In this document: positions 44,049 through 52,581 of the stretch, piece by piece
Layout: every line of letters starts with the position of its first letter
Position numbering within the stretch: the first letter of the stretch is position 1
Assembly (NCBI RefSeq): GCF_047553045.1
Contig: NZ_CP180208.1
Span: 1,302,001-1,366,000, forward strand
Reading direction: 5' to 3'
Length of the DNA: 64,000 nucleotides
From: Sphingomonas_L flavalba_A
GTDB lineage: Bacteria > Pseudomonadota > Alphaproteobacteria > Sphingomonadales > Sphingomonadaceae
The notes under the pieces: model-generated
The model's input: the letters and a program-made list of their open reading frames with translations, nothing else
The model's database searches: none
What the model was told of the DNA's origin: nothing
Translations under genes and position numbers: made by a program

Positions 44049-45404
44049 TCAAGCGGCGAGTTGATGGCCTTCAGGCTTCAGCGCATCGTCTCCCGCGGCA
44101 TTGCGGAGGAAGAGTGCGAGAGCAGTTTTTCTGGAATCCCGATCAAGCGCATAGGCGGTTTGCTTGAATTCAATCCCATCAAGTAGTCCCTGAATGTAGC
44201 CAGAAATTGTGTCGGCAGCCATGATCAGGGCTGTATCGAGAGTATGGATATATTTGCTCGTAACGGTTCCTTTGGAGTGGCCAACCAATGCGGCAATTGT
44301 GACCTCGGTAAACCCAAGGTCATTGGCGATACTCGCGAAGCTGTGACGGAGGACGTGCGGGGTTACATCGGCGAGCTGAGAGGTTCTGAAAATCTGTTTC
44401 CAATGGTTGGGGAAGCTGCCAAATGCATTGTCCTCGTCCTGGCCGGGAAAGACGTACGATCCCGTCGCCGTCTTTCGACGCTCCTCCAGATATTCGACGA
44501 CGGCAAGCCCGACCGGGCGAACGGACGCACCTTCCTTGCTGTCTGTCAGGCGCAGGCAGCTCGCGTCGGTGTCGGCCTCGCGCCACATGAGCCCGATAAT
44601 TTCACTTCGCCGACATCCGGTAAGCGCAATCTGACGAATTACATCGACCGTCATTGTGAATTTTGGGTTCTCGGCTGCTGCGCGAAGTATCTCCCCCAGA
44701 ATCCTGTACTCGGCTTCCGTCAACCGTCGGTCACGAACATTGTCCTTTGGCTTGCGGATGCCATGTGCCGGATTGGTCGTTATGATCCCGGCTTCCATTG
44801 CATAGGTGAAGATTCCGCCCAAAAGCCCGATCGTTCGTGTGGCGGTGCCGGCGCCGCCCGTGACGACGGCCTTGCCACGCAGTTTTTTGGTTTTGACAGA
44901 CACAGCGGTCTTGCCCGCCATAATGTCCTTCATGACCTTGGTGATGTCGGTTTTCGTGAGATCTTTGACGCGCCTGTTGCCGATGAGGGGCGTGATGTGT
45001 CGGTGAATTCGACCAGTGTCGGTGATGATGGTGGTCGTCTTTTTCGGCCGACCGCCTTTCCCAAGGATAAGACCAGCGTCGAGATCCTTCAGATACATGG
45101 CGCACAGCTCCTTCACGGTGAGCGCCTGATGGTCGAGCAGGCGTTCTTCTGAAGGGTTGTCACCCTGTGCTACGCGACCGAGTTGCACCTTGGCTTCTTG
45201 GCGCGCGGTTTCTGCGGTCCAGATTCCGTGAAGCCCGATGGTGTAGCGACGGGTTCGACCCGCAGCCCGATACTGGATCAGGTAGCTGCGCTTGCCGGAT
45301 GCGAACACGCGTAGGCCGAAACCTGGCAGTTCGTCGTCCCAGATGAAATAGTCCTTCTCACGGACTGCTGCCGCGTCCACGACGCGCTTCGTCAGCTTGG
45401 CCAT
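44049..45404 (-). CDS. Tyrosine integrase of the ICE
   Basis: 451 residues. An N-terminal DUF4102 arm-binding domain (KLTKRVVDAAAVREKDYFIWDDELPGFGLRV) is followed by a core-binding and a catalytic domain with Arg in TGCRRSEIIG (near 263), HVLRHSFASIANDLG (near 347), VGHSKGTVTSKYIH with the nucleophile Tyr (near 384). It integrates and excises the element at the 3' end of tRNA-Arg; the attachment sequence lies 185 bases upstream of its start. It is paralogous to the broken integrase at 47046-48062. Confidence 0.95.
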   Translation of the reverse strand: MAKLTKRVVDAAAVREKDYFIWDDELPGFGLRVFASGKRSYLIQYRAAGRTRRYTIGLHGIWTAETARQEAKVQLGRVAQGDNPSEERLLDHQALTVKELCAMYLKDLDAGLILGKGGRPKKTTTIITDTGRIHRHITPLIGNRRVKDLTKTDITKVMKDIMAGKTAVSVKTKKLRGKAVVTGGAGTATRTIGLLGGIFTYAMEAGIITTNPAHGIRKPKDNVRDRRLTEAEYRILGEILRAAAENPKFTMTVDVIRQIALTGCRRSEIIGLMWREADTDASCLRLTDSKEGASVRPVGLAVVEYLEERRKTATGSYVFPGQDEDNAFGSFPNHWKQIFRTSQLADVTPHVLRHSFASIANDLGFTEVTIAALVGHSKGTVTSKYIHTLDTALIMAADTISGYIQGLLDGIEFKQTAYALDRDSRKTALALFLRNAAGDDALKPEGHQLAA

Positions 45405-45588
45405 TATGCGATGCCTCCTTCGTGAACCTGCTGTTTCCGCGGAAGCACCACGGAAGCAGCAGGAGGAAAGTCAGAGCGAAGCTTCGGATATGAATTTCGG
45501 CGTGAGAAACTGAATTGTCTATTAGTTTCAGTGGTGTATCGTGCCATGGCGTGTCCTAGCGTGCAATTCGGATAGTCAGCCCAAATTG

Positions 45589-45633
45589 CTCCGAAGGCAG
45601 AGGTCACAGGTTCGAATCCTGTCGGGTGCGCCA
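45589..45633 (+). other. Attachment site: 3' end of tRNA-Arg(CCG)
   Basis: The 45 bases from CTCCGAAGGCAG to GGGTGCGCCA are the anticodon loop, variable region, T-arm (ACAGG-TTCGAAT-CCTGT), acceptor strand and CCA of a tRNA-Arg with anticodon CCG. The 5' half is absent (upstream is unrelated AT-richer sequence), so it is not a working tRNA gene but an att core. The intact tRNA should be at the other ICE end, outside the window. The stretch 45634-45765 behind it shows no gene. Confidence 0.85.
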
Positions 45634-45839
45634 GTTTTCTATTAAATATCAATGGATTGTCTGGATTCGTGCAGCCCGCCGCACCGGATGCGCCTAGGTT
45701 CGCGTAAGCACGAAGCCAGCTTTTGTGATACGCGGGACGCGCCAAAAGCCCATTTTCCCGTTGCCTGGATTGGTGTGCCTTGAGAAAGTTGGTCCAATTC
45801 TGAAGAGAGCCCGATTGGGCGAAAGGATTGGAGAAATAT

Positions 45840-46118
45840 ATGGGACGTCAGCGATTTACGCCGGAGCAGATCATCGCGAAGCTGCGTGAGGTGGATGTGA
45901 TTGTTGGGCGGGGCGGGACCGCGGTCGAGGCTTGTCGGCAGATCGGGATTGCCGAACAGACGCTCTATAGGTGGCGCAAGGAATATGGTGGCCTGAAGGT
46001 CGACCAGGTGCGTCGGATGAAGGATCTGGAGCGGGAGAATGCGCAGTTGAAGAAGCTGGTTGCCGATCTCGCCCTCGACAAGGCGATCCTGCAAGAGGCG
46101 TCAAAGCTGACTTTTTGA
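45840..46118 (+). CDS. IS3-family transposase OrfA (copy B)
   Basis: 92 residues from ATG 45840 (MGRQRFTPEQIIAKLREVDV), with GGAG six bases before; a TTG at 45828 is in frame. Helix-turn-helix (VEACRRQIG-like, AEQTLYRWRKE) and coiled coil. It stops in ACTTTTTGA, where a T5 run permits the -1 shift into orfB. Confidence 0.88.
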   Translation: MGRQRFTPEQIIAKLREVDVIVGRGGTAVEACRQIGIAEQTLYRWRKEYGGLKVDQVRRMKDLERENAQLKKLVADLALDKAILQEASKLTF

Positions 46119-47011
46119 GCCCCTCCCGTCGCCGCGAGGCGATCGAGCAGGTCCGACGCATTCTTCCAGTATCGGAGCGTCGGACCTGCCGTGTTCTGGT
46201 TCAGCATCGCTCGACGCAGCGACATCGTCCAAAGGATGACAGCGACGAGCAGCGTCTGACAGCTGATATTGCCGCACTGGCCAAGGATTATGGCCGGTAC
46301 GGCTATCGCCGCATCCATGCTCTGCTCGGCCATGCCGGCTGGCAGGTCAGCCTATCGGTTGTCGAGCGCATCTGGCGGCGGGAGGGTCTTAAAGTGCCGA
46401 AGCGGCAACCGAAGCGACGTCGGCTCTGGCTGGGCGACGGATCGTGCATCCGATTGCGCCCGCAGCATCGCGGACATGTCTGGTCATACGACTTCGTCGA
46501 GGATCAGACGCGCAATGGGCGCAAGTTCCGGATGCTCAACATCATCGATGAGTATAGCAGGGAATGCCTGGCGATGGTGCCGCTGCGGCGGTTCCGGTCC
46601 AATGACGTCATCGACGTGCTGGCCGATCTGTTCATCGAACACGGGCCGCCCAAGCATATCAGGTCCGATAACGGCCCTGAGTTCGTCGCGCATGCGGTGC
46701 GTGAATGGTTGGGCCGGCTCGGGGTCACCACGCTCTACATCGAGCCGGGCAGCCCGTGGGAAAACGGCTACATCGAGAGCTTCAATGCACGCCTGCGCGA
46801 TGAGCTGCTCAACGGCGAGATCTTCTACAGCCTTGAGGAGGTCCGCTGCGTCACCGGCTGGTGGCGCGATCATTACAACCGACTGCGTCCGCACAGCAGC
46901 CTCGGCTATCGCCCGCCAGCGCCGGAAACCATCAAGATGCCAGCCTGGCCGCTCGGCTCCGCTGCGCTCCACCTCCCGCCCAGGCTGGCATCAGAAATGC
47001 GGATCAGCTAA
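46111..47011 (+). CDS. IS3-family transposase OrfB (copy B)
   Basis: Frame entered by a -1 slip near 46112-46116; about 299 residues (FLSPSRRREAIEQVRRILPV ... ASEMRIS). DDE core: GHVWSYDFVEDQT, HIRSDNGPEF, PWENGYIESFNARLRDELL. It belongs to the same broad IS3 subgroup as the element at 4724-5992 but is clearly a different IS. Intact. Confidence 0.88.
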
Positions 47012-47045
47012 TCATGAAACCGGACCAGTCATCGCGGGCAGTCCA

Positions 47046-48062
47046 GGTCTCATTCTGGGAAAACGGGGACGGCCAAAGAAGGCATCGACGATCATCACCG
47101 ATGTCGGGCGCATCCAGCGCCATATCATTCCGCTGCTCGGCGCACGGCGCGTGCGCGACCTGAGCAAGGCCGACATCGCCCAGGCCATGAAGGACATCAT
47201 GGCAGGAAAGACGCAGGTGAATGTGAAAACGGGGAAACTGCGTGGGCGTGCGATCGTGCGCGGTGGGGTCGGCACGGCGACGCGCACGATCGGCCTTTTG
47301 GGTGGGATTCTGAGCTACGCCGTTGATCTCGGCATCATCGAGCAGAATCCGGTGCACGGGGTTCGCAAGCCCAAGGACAACGTCAACAGCCGGCGTCTGA
47401 GCGAGCGAGAATATCGCACGCTCGGAGCCATCCTGCGGAAGGCGACCGCGGACGGGCAATATGCGATGGCCGCGCAGATGATCCGTATCATCGCGCTGAC
47501 CGGATGCCGGCGCAGCGAGATCATCAACCTTCGCCGGGAAGAGGTCGATATCGATGGCAGCTGCCTGCGCCTTACGGACAGCAAGGAGGGCGCATCGGTG
47601 CGTCCGGTCGGCCTTCCCGTGCTGGAGTATTTCAGGGACGGGCACGGAGATGGGGCAGAAGGCTATGTCTTTCCCGGTTGGGCTGAGGATACGCCCTTCG
47701 GGAGTTTTCCCAACCATTGGTCGAAGATATTCACCGACACCGACCTGGCGGACATCACGCCGCACGTCCTGCGGCACAGCTTCGCCAGCATTGCGAATGA
47801 CCTTGGCTTCACCGAGGCGACCATCGCCGCCCTGGTCGGCCATTCGCGTGGAACGGTGACGAGCCGCTACATCCATACGGTCGATACCGCGCTCGTCATG
47901 GCGGCGGACAATATCGCCGGCTACATCCAGGGCCTGCTGGATGGCGCCGCGTTCACGCACACTTCCTACGCGCTTGACCCGGAATCCCGGAAGGCCTCGC
48001 TTGCTGATTTTCTCGGAAAGACGGCGTCGGACGACAATAAGGGCGAGCAGGCTGTGATCTGA
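47046..48062 (+). pseudogene. Second tyrosine integrase, 5' end lost to IS copy B
   Basis: 338 residues remain, beginning GLILGKRGRPKKASTIITDV, which corresponds to residue 111 of the intact ICE integrase. Catalytic residues are present (TGCRRSEIIN, HVLRHSFASIANDLG, SRGTVTSRYIH), but the arm-binding domain and start are missing, so it should be inactive. It is clearly homologous to the integrase at 44049-45404 but differs at many positions, so it is not a recent duplicate. It points away from the shared att core to the right: the integrase of a second island. Confidence 0.9.
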
Positions 48063-48110
48063 GTGCTCAAACCCATGGCGGGCAGCGATTGCGCGCTAGC
48101 GCACGGTGGA

Positions 48111-48144
48111 TACAAACCCACATATGTGCTAATGTGGGTTTGTA
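48111..48144. promoter_or_regulatory. Perfect 13-bp inverted repeat, operator of the parDE-type pair
   Basis: TACAAACCCACAT (48111-48123) and ATGTGGGTTTGTA (48132-48144) are exact inverted repeats with an 8-base spacer, 21 bases before the antitoxin ATG. TAGGAGG follows as a strong ribosome-binding site. Autoregulation by the antitoxin is the likely use. Confidence 0.7.
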
Positions 48145-48165
48145 AGAAGTGATAGGAGGTATCCG

Positions 48166-48420
48166 ATGAGTCGCTTGACCATCGATATAACCGACCAGCA
48201 GCATCAGAGCCTGAAGGCGCTGGCTGCTTTACAGGGCAAAACGATCAAGCAATATGCGCTCGAACGGCTGTTCCCCGGCGACGCGGACGGCGACCGAGCG
48301 TGGTCGGAGCTCAAGTCCTTGCTCAATACGCGCATCAGCGAAGGCTTGGCGGGGAAGGTTTCCGCGAAGAGTATTGGCGAAATCCTCGACGAGGAATTAG
48401 CCGGGAATAGCCGCGCTTGA
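48166..48420 (+). CDS. ParD/RelB-like antitoxin
   Basis: 84 residues. N-terminal ribbon-helix-helix (RLTIDITDQQHQSLKALAALQGKTIKQYALERL), C-terminal toxin-binding tail (LAGKVSAKSIGEILDEELAG). The operator inverted repeat is directly upstream, and the toxin gene starts within its stop codon. It keeps the remnant island stable by post-segregational killing, or is a leftover of that function. Confidence 0.85.
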   Translation: MSRLTIDITDQQHQSLKALAALQGKTIKQYALERLFPGDADGDRAWSELKSLLNTRISEGLAGKVSAKSIGEILDEELAGNSRA

Positions 48421-48731
48421 GCAAAAGCTATGTGCTGACGAGTGCGGCGGAAGCGGACCTGCGCGACATCATCCGCTATACCCGCCGGCAGTGGGGCGAT
48501 GCACAGGTGCGTCGTTATATCGGCGTGCTGGAACAGGGCATTGCGCGCCTGGCGGGCGGTGAAGGCGCGTTCAAGGACATGAGCGCTCTTCACCCGGCGT
48601 TGCGCATGACGCACTGCGAACATCACTATATTTTCTGCCTGCCGCGGCGGGATGCGCCGGCGCTGATCGTGGCGATTTTTCACGAACGCATGGATCTGAT
48701 GGCTCGGCTGAGCGGCAGGCTCGAAATGTGA
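48417..48731 (+). CDS. ParE/RelE-superfamily toxin
   Basis: 104 residues from a TTG start that overlaps the antitoxin TGA by four bases. ParE-like features: YVLTSAAEADLRDIIRYTRR, WGDAQVRRYIGVLEQGIARLA and YIFCLPRRDAPALIVAIFHERMD. ParE toxins inhibit gyrase; RelE relatives cleave mRNA. The sequence looks closer to ParE. Intact. Confidence 0.85.
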   Translation: MSKSYVLTSAAEADLRDIIRYTRRQWGDAQVRRYIGVLEQGIARLAGGEGAFKDMSALHPALRMTHCEHHYIFCLPRRDAPALIVAIFHERMDLMARLSGRLEM

Positions 48732-48950
48732 AATATTGGTGGGCGTTCGGCATCGCCGAATTCCCAGGCCGCTCTTCCCGGTTCGCAATCAGAACCGACC
48801 CGGATCACTGCGCCAGCTTTGGTGTGCGCATCGCTTTGCTTTCTCCGCAGGTTCGAAAGGCTCACTGCTTTGGTGCGCCATGAGCGCATATCCGGCTGCT
48901 CCGCGCTGACGGAGTGAGCGTGGCGCGGCCTCCTAACAAGGAGAAGAGCA

Positions 48951-49068
48951 ATGACTCGATCTGTAAAACCCCACCCCGTATCGCCTCGCGCCCAGGTGGC
49001 GACTCTGCTCGCAGAGCAGATGCCTGATCCCGGCGTCGCGGTGGGACCCCGTTTTCTGAGGACGCCGG
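48951..49068 (+). pseudogene. Unknown gene X, N-terminal fragment cut by IS copy C
   Basis: ATG 48951 has AAGGAG upstream and opens a frame of 39 residues (MTRSVKPHPVSPRAQVATLL...) that ends at the IS terminus. The large plus-strand fragment after the IS (50349-51476) may be the rest of the same gene after deletion of the middle. The gap 48732-48950 before it has no gene. Confidence 0.45.
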
Positions 49069-49102
49069 TGGACTGCCCGCGATGACTGGTCCGGTTTCAT
49101 GA

Positions 49103-50003
49103 TTAGCTGATCCGCATTTCTGATGCCAGCCTGGGCGGGAGGTGGAGCGCAGCGGAGCCGAGCGGCCAGGCTGGCATCTTGATGGTTTCCGGCGCTGGCG
49201 GGCGATAGCCGAGGCTGCTGTGCGGACGCAGTCGGTTGTAATGATCGCGCCACCAGCCGGTGACGCAGCGGACCTCCTCAAGGCTGTAGAAGATCTCGCC
49301 GTTGAGCAGCTCATCGCGCAGGCGTGCATTGAAGCTCTCGATGTAGCCGTTTTCCCACGGGCTGCCCGGCTCGATGTAGAGCGTGGTGACCCCGAGCCGG
49401 CCCAACCATTCACGCACCGCATGCGCGACGAACTCAGGGCCGTTATCGGACCTGATATGCTTGGGCGGCCCGTGTTCGATGAACAGATCGGCCAGCACGT
49501 CGATGACGTCATTGGACCGGAACCGCCGCAGCGGCACCATCGCCAGGCATTCCCTGCTATACTCATCGATGATGTTGAGCATCCGGAACTTGCGCCCATT
49601 GCGCGTCTGATCCTCGACGAAGTCGTATGACCAGACATGTCCGCGATGCTGCGGGCGCAATCGGATGCACGATCCGTCGCCCAGCCAGAGCCGACGTCGC
49701 TTCGGTTGCCGCTTCGGCACTTTAAGACCCTCCCGCCGCCAGATGCGCTCGACAACCGATAGGCTGACCTGCCAGCCGGCATGGCCGAGCAGAGCATGGA
49801 TGCGGCGATAGCCGTACCGGCCATAATCCTTGGCCAGTGCGGCAATATCAGCTGTCAGACGCTGCTCGTCGCTGTCATCCTTTGGACGATGTCGCTGCGT
49901 CGAGCGATGCTGAACCAGAACACGGCAGGTCCGACGCTCCGATACTGGAAGAATGCGTCGGACCTGCTCGATCGCCTCGCGGCGACGGGAGGGGCTCAAA
50001 AAG
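49103..50003 (-). CDS. IS3-family transposase OrfB (copy C)
   Basis: Same product as copy B orfB, about 299 residues, with the DDE-core motifs intact, entered by -1 frameshift near 50002-49998. Confidence 0.88.
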
Positions 50004-50274
50004 TCAGCTTTGACGCCTCTTGCAGGATCGCCTTGTCGAGGGCGAGATCGGCAACCAGCTTCTTCAACTGCGCATTCTCCCGCTCCAGATCCTTCATCCG
50101 ACGCACCTGGTCGACCTTCAGGCCACCATATTCCTTGCGCCACCTATAGAGCGTCTGTTCGGCAATCCCGATCTGCCGACAAGCCTCGACCGCGGTCCCG
50201 CCCCGCCCAACAATCACATCCACCTCACGCAGCTTCGCGATGATCTGCTCCGGCGTAAATCGCTGACGTCCCAT
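49996..50274 (-). CDS. IS3-family transposase OrfA (copy C)
   Basis: 92 residues from ATG 50274, identical in translation to copy B orfA (MGRQRFTPEQIIAKLREVDV...), with the same T5 slip site at its end. Confidence 0.88.
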   Translation of the reverse strand: MGRQRFTPEQIIAKLREVDVIVGRGGTAVEACRQIGIAEQTLYRWRKEYGGLKVDQVRRMKDLERENAQLKKLVADLALDKAILQEASKLTF

Positions 50275-50348
50275 ATATTTCTCCAATCCTTTCGCCCAAT
50301 CGGGCTCTCTTCAGAATTGGACCAACTTTCTCAAGGCACACCAATCCA

Positions 50349-51476
50349 GAGGATTTTGAAGCGGCCGCGATCGAGGAGCCCACGTTGCAGGCAGATGAGA
50401 CGGACGGACTCAAACTGCATTCGTTGATCCTTACCGATGAGGGACAGCTTTTAGCGGCTGCGGCCATTCCCCCACAGGTCGCCGACATCACGCTTCGAAT
50501 ATTCAAACGCGACGAGGCGCTGCCGACATTCTCGTGGAAGATCGATCCCGCAAAAACCGATATCACTCTGTCACTGAAGGATGACGATCAGGCCAAGTTT
50601 GACCGACCGGCGGTCGGTCAACTGCAAGGTGTAATTGACGGCTACGAGGTGAAAAGCCCGCTTTGTTCGGTGAAGCAGCTTTCGCGACTGCTACGCGATC
50701 GAGCGGGAGGCAACGCTGCGGGTAACCGACTGCAGCGAGTCATGGAAAGTGGCGACGGGCTGATCGAATATGTAGATGCGCTCGACGGGATCGACGCGGC
50801 GATCGATTTTATGAACAACACGACTATCCGGTTCAACGATGACACCCCTTCGGGCGGCGGTGGCGGGGGACGTTGGCGTTCGCGCGATCCATTTTCGGGC
50901 GACATTCCCGATCATTGGGAGATCGGATCGAGTGGCGGATCGGTAACGGAGTTGCGCGGCGCGATCTGGACTTTCGTGCAGCGCCACATCCAAATGCGAC
51001 TTGAACGGCACGCGGGCCGGGGAAATTTGGGCGGGCTGGCGAATTTTCTCGATATTTATCGCACCGTCAGCGGGGTGCTGCTCGCCTGGCATAACCGGCG
51101 CATCCACGACGAGATCGTTATCCCCGCCCCCTTCGTCACTAGGGGCATGCAGGAGATATTGGCCACGCTGATCGGCGCGCGCGGAGAAGAGGAGGCTGAG
51201 GCACCAGGATACGGCAAAGCCATTCTCGCCAGCTTGAGCGCCGACGAGCGTCTCGTCAGGGCGGAGCTGGACCGTCATCGGGTTCCGGCGATCATCCGCG
51301 CCACCTTGGACGAAATGATCCGGGTTCGCGCGATCTCGCTGCGACGGCCGATTTACGATGCGTGGTCGCAAGATAAGCGTGACTGGGTCTCAAACTGGAT
51401 CGAGGATATGCAACTAGCCCTCCCCAGTGAAGCAGATATCCAAGAAATTGGCACGGAATTCAGACTCGCCGCCTAG
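50349..51476 (+). pseudogene. Unknown gene X, C-terminal fragment (about 375 residues)
   Basis: The frame is open from the IS end (EDFEAAAIEEPTLQADETDG), so the start is lost. A glycine-rich linker (PSGGGGGGRWRSRDPFSG) separates a beta-rich N-part, with strands such as LILTDEGQLLAAAAIP, from a helical C-part (FVQRHIQMRLERHAGRGNLG, MQEILATLIGARGEEEAEAP). No family or catalytic motif recognised. It is the last gene of the remnant island. Confidence 0.6.
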
Positions 51477-52033
51477 ACACAGCTTGCGACCGGTCGGCGA
51501 ACGGACCAAGTATAGCCGTTAGAGGTGACAGCGAACCTCCGCTTCCGCTCACAGCAGCGGTGCCCCACCAGCGCTCGACAGGAATGTCCCATCTGCGGAT
51601 GTTGAAGCACGCGCCGAAACGCTCGGGAGGACTGCTGATTTCGGGATTGTTGGCTGGTATCTTGAACAGCGGCCCGAGGGTGTGGGAGTTACCGTTATCG
51701 TTTGTTTTGCGATTGCCCGACGATGACCGACCAGTTCTCATCTTCATCATCTTGGGTGCGCCAATAGAATCAATTTTTATACGGATTTCCTGTGGGTTCT
51801 GCAGAAAGCAGCACTCACCAGAAGCAAGCGTGCTGCGGCGTAGAGGCTGGCAATTTTCCGCCTCACCTTCCTTCAATATCCTTAAGAGCGGCGCTGTTTT
51901 GGCTCCAATGACGATGAAGAACCGTGTTCGGACGGGCAGGTTTCGGGGCTTGATAGGAGGCAAGCTCACGATCGCCCGAATCTAGTCGACGTCCGCAAAT
52001 AGCTGCCTCACGTTGTCAACGCAGCCCGGTCGA
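51477..52033. other. Gap at the island-chromosome border, no gene seen
   Basis: 557 bases with mixed composition. Long open frames on both strands (about 51460-51985) have no family resemblance and overlap each other, so neither is called. GGGTGCGCCA (51754-51763) repeats the last 10 bases of the tRNA-Arg attachment core in the same orientation and may be the outer att of the second island. Confidence 0.5.
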
Positions 52034-52055
52034 GGGCGGGTGTTGTGGCCCGCCC
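52034..52055 (-). terminator. Hairpin after the MaoC gene
   Basis: GGGCGGG (52034-52040) pairs with CCCGCCC (52049-52055). It lies just after the stop of the minus-strand MaoC gene. No T-run, so a weak or factor-assisted terminator at best. Confidence 0.45.
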
Positions 52056-52058
52056 GGT

Positions 52059-52517
52059 TCAGCCTGCGCCGCCGCGCAGCATCAGCGCGGCGCGGCGGCA
52101 GCGGCAGACCAGTTCGTCGCGCTGGTTCAGCCCGCGATGTTCGAACGTGACGATGCCCTGCGTCGGGCGCGACTTGCTGGCGCGCAGGCCGATGACGGTG
52201 GTTTCGGCGCGCAGCGTGTCGCCGACGAACACCGGCTTGGGGAAGGTCACGTCCTCGAACCCCAGATTGCCGACGGTGGTGCCGAGCGTCGTGTCCTGCA
52301 CCGACAGGCCGACGATCAGCCCCAGCGTGAACAGCGAATTGACCAGCGGCTGGCCGAATTCCGTGCCCTTCGCATATTCATGGTCGATGTGGATCGCCGC
52401 CGGATTGTGGGTCATCGCCGAAAACAGCATGTTGTCCGTTTCGGTCACCGTCCGGCGGATCTCGTGGGCGAAGCTCTGCCCCTCGACGAATTGTTCGAAA
52501 AACAGTCCGGCCATCAT
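52059..52517 (-). CDS. MaoC-family (R)-hydratase
   Basis: 152 residues from ATG 52517 (MMAGLFFEQFVEGQSF). Hot-dog fold hydratase: FVEGQSFAHEIRRTVTETDNMLFSAMTHNPAAIHID carries the catalytic Asp/His-type motif N-P-A-x-I-H. Acts on enoyl-CoA-type substrates. With the CitE-like lyase nearby (54463-55296) it could belong to a branched C4/C5 acyl-CoA (for example mesaconyl/citramalyl) route; that is inference, since a peptidase gene lies between. First clearly chromosomal gene. Confidence 0.87.
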   Translation of the reverse strand: MMAGLFFEQFVEGQSFAHEIRRTVTETDNMLFSAMTHNPAAIHIDHEYAKGTEFGQPLVNSLFTLGLIVGLSVQDTTLGTTVGNLGFEDVTFPKPVFVGDTLRAETTVIGLRASKSRPTQGIVTFEHRGLNQRDELVCRCRRAALMLRGGAG

Positions 52518-52581
52518 GTCTGTCCCTGAATGGCGGTGGCGCGGGGCGCGCCGCCGTGTCGGTGGTATGCGGGTCCGGCGC

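Larger units (their letters stand above)
45766..47045 (+). mobile_element. IS3-family insertion sequence, copy B (complete)
   Basis: 1280 bp with ends TGGATTGGTGTGCC and, inward on the other strand, TGGACTGCCCGCG. Identical as far as read to copy C and the end fragment A. Contains orfA and orfB. The flanks TGCC and GGTC are not a duplication, so the copy has taken part in recombination or deletion. It cuts into integrase 2: codons resume at its Gly111 equivalent directly after the IS. Confidence 0.92.
49069..50348 (-). mobile_element. IS3-family insertion sequence, copy C (complete, inverted)
   Basis: 1280 bp, the reverse complement of copy B with the same ends. The flanks CCGG and GAGG are not a duplication. 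Copies B and C are inverted relative to each other and bound 47046-49068 (integrase 2 remnant and toxin-antitoxin), which could therefore flip by homologous recombination or move as a composite unit. Confidence 0.92.

Noticed and set aside
45589..45633. A complete tRNA-Arg gene
   Set aside because: Only the 3' half from the anticodon loop is present; no D-arm or 5' acceptor strand precedes it.
45404..45745. Open frame on the minus strand across the tRNA-Arg fragment
   Set aside because: It runs through the att core and has no start signal or similarity; an accidental frame.
51460..51985. Overlapping open frames of 141 (plus) and 169 (minus) codons
   Set aside because: They cover the same DNA on both strands, have no ribosome-binding site or family resemblance, and their composition looks random.
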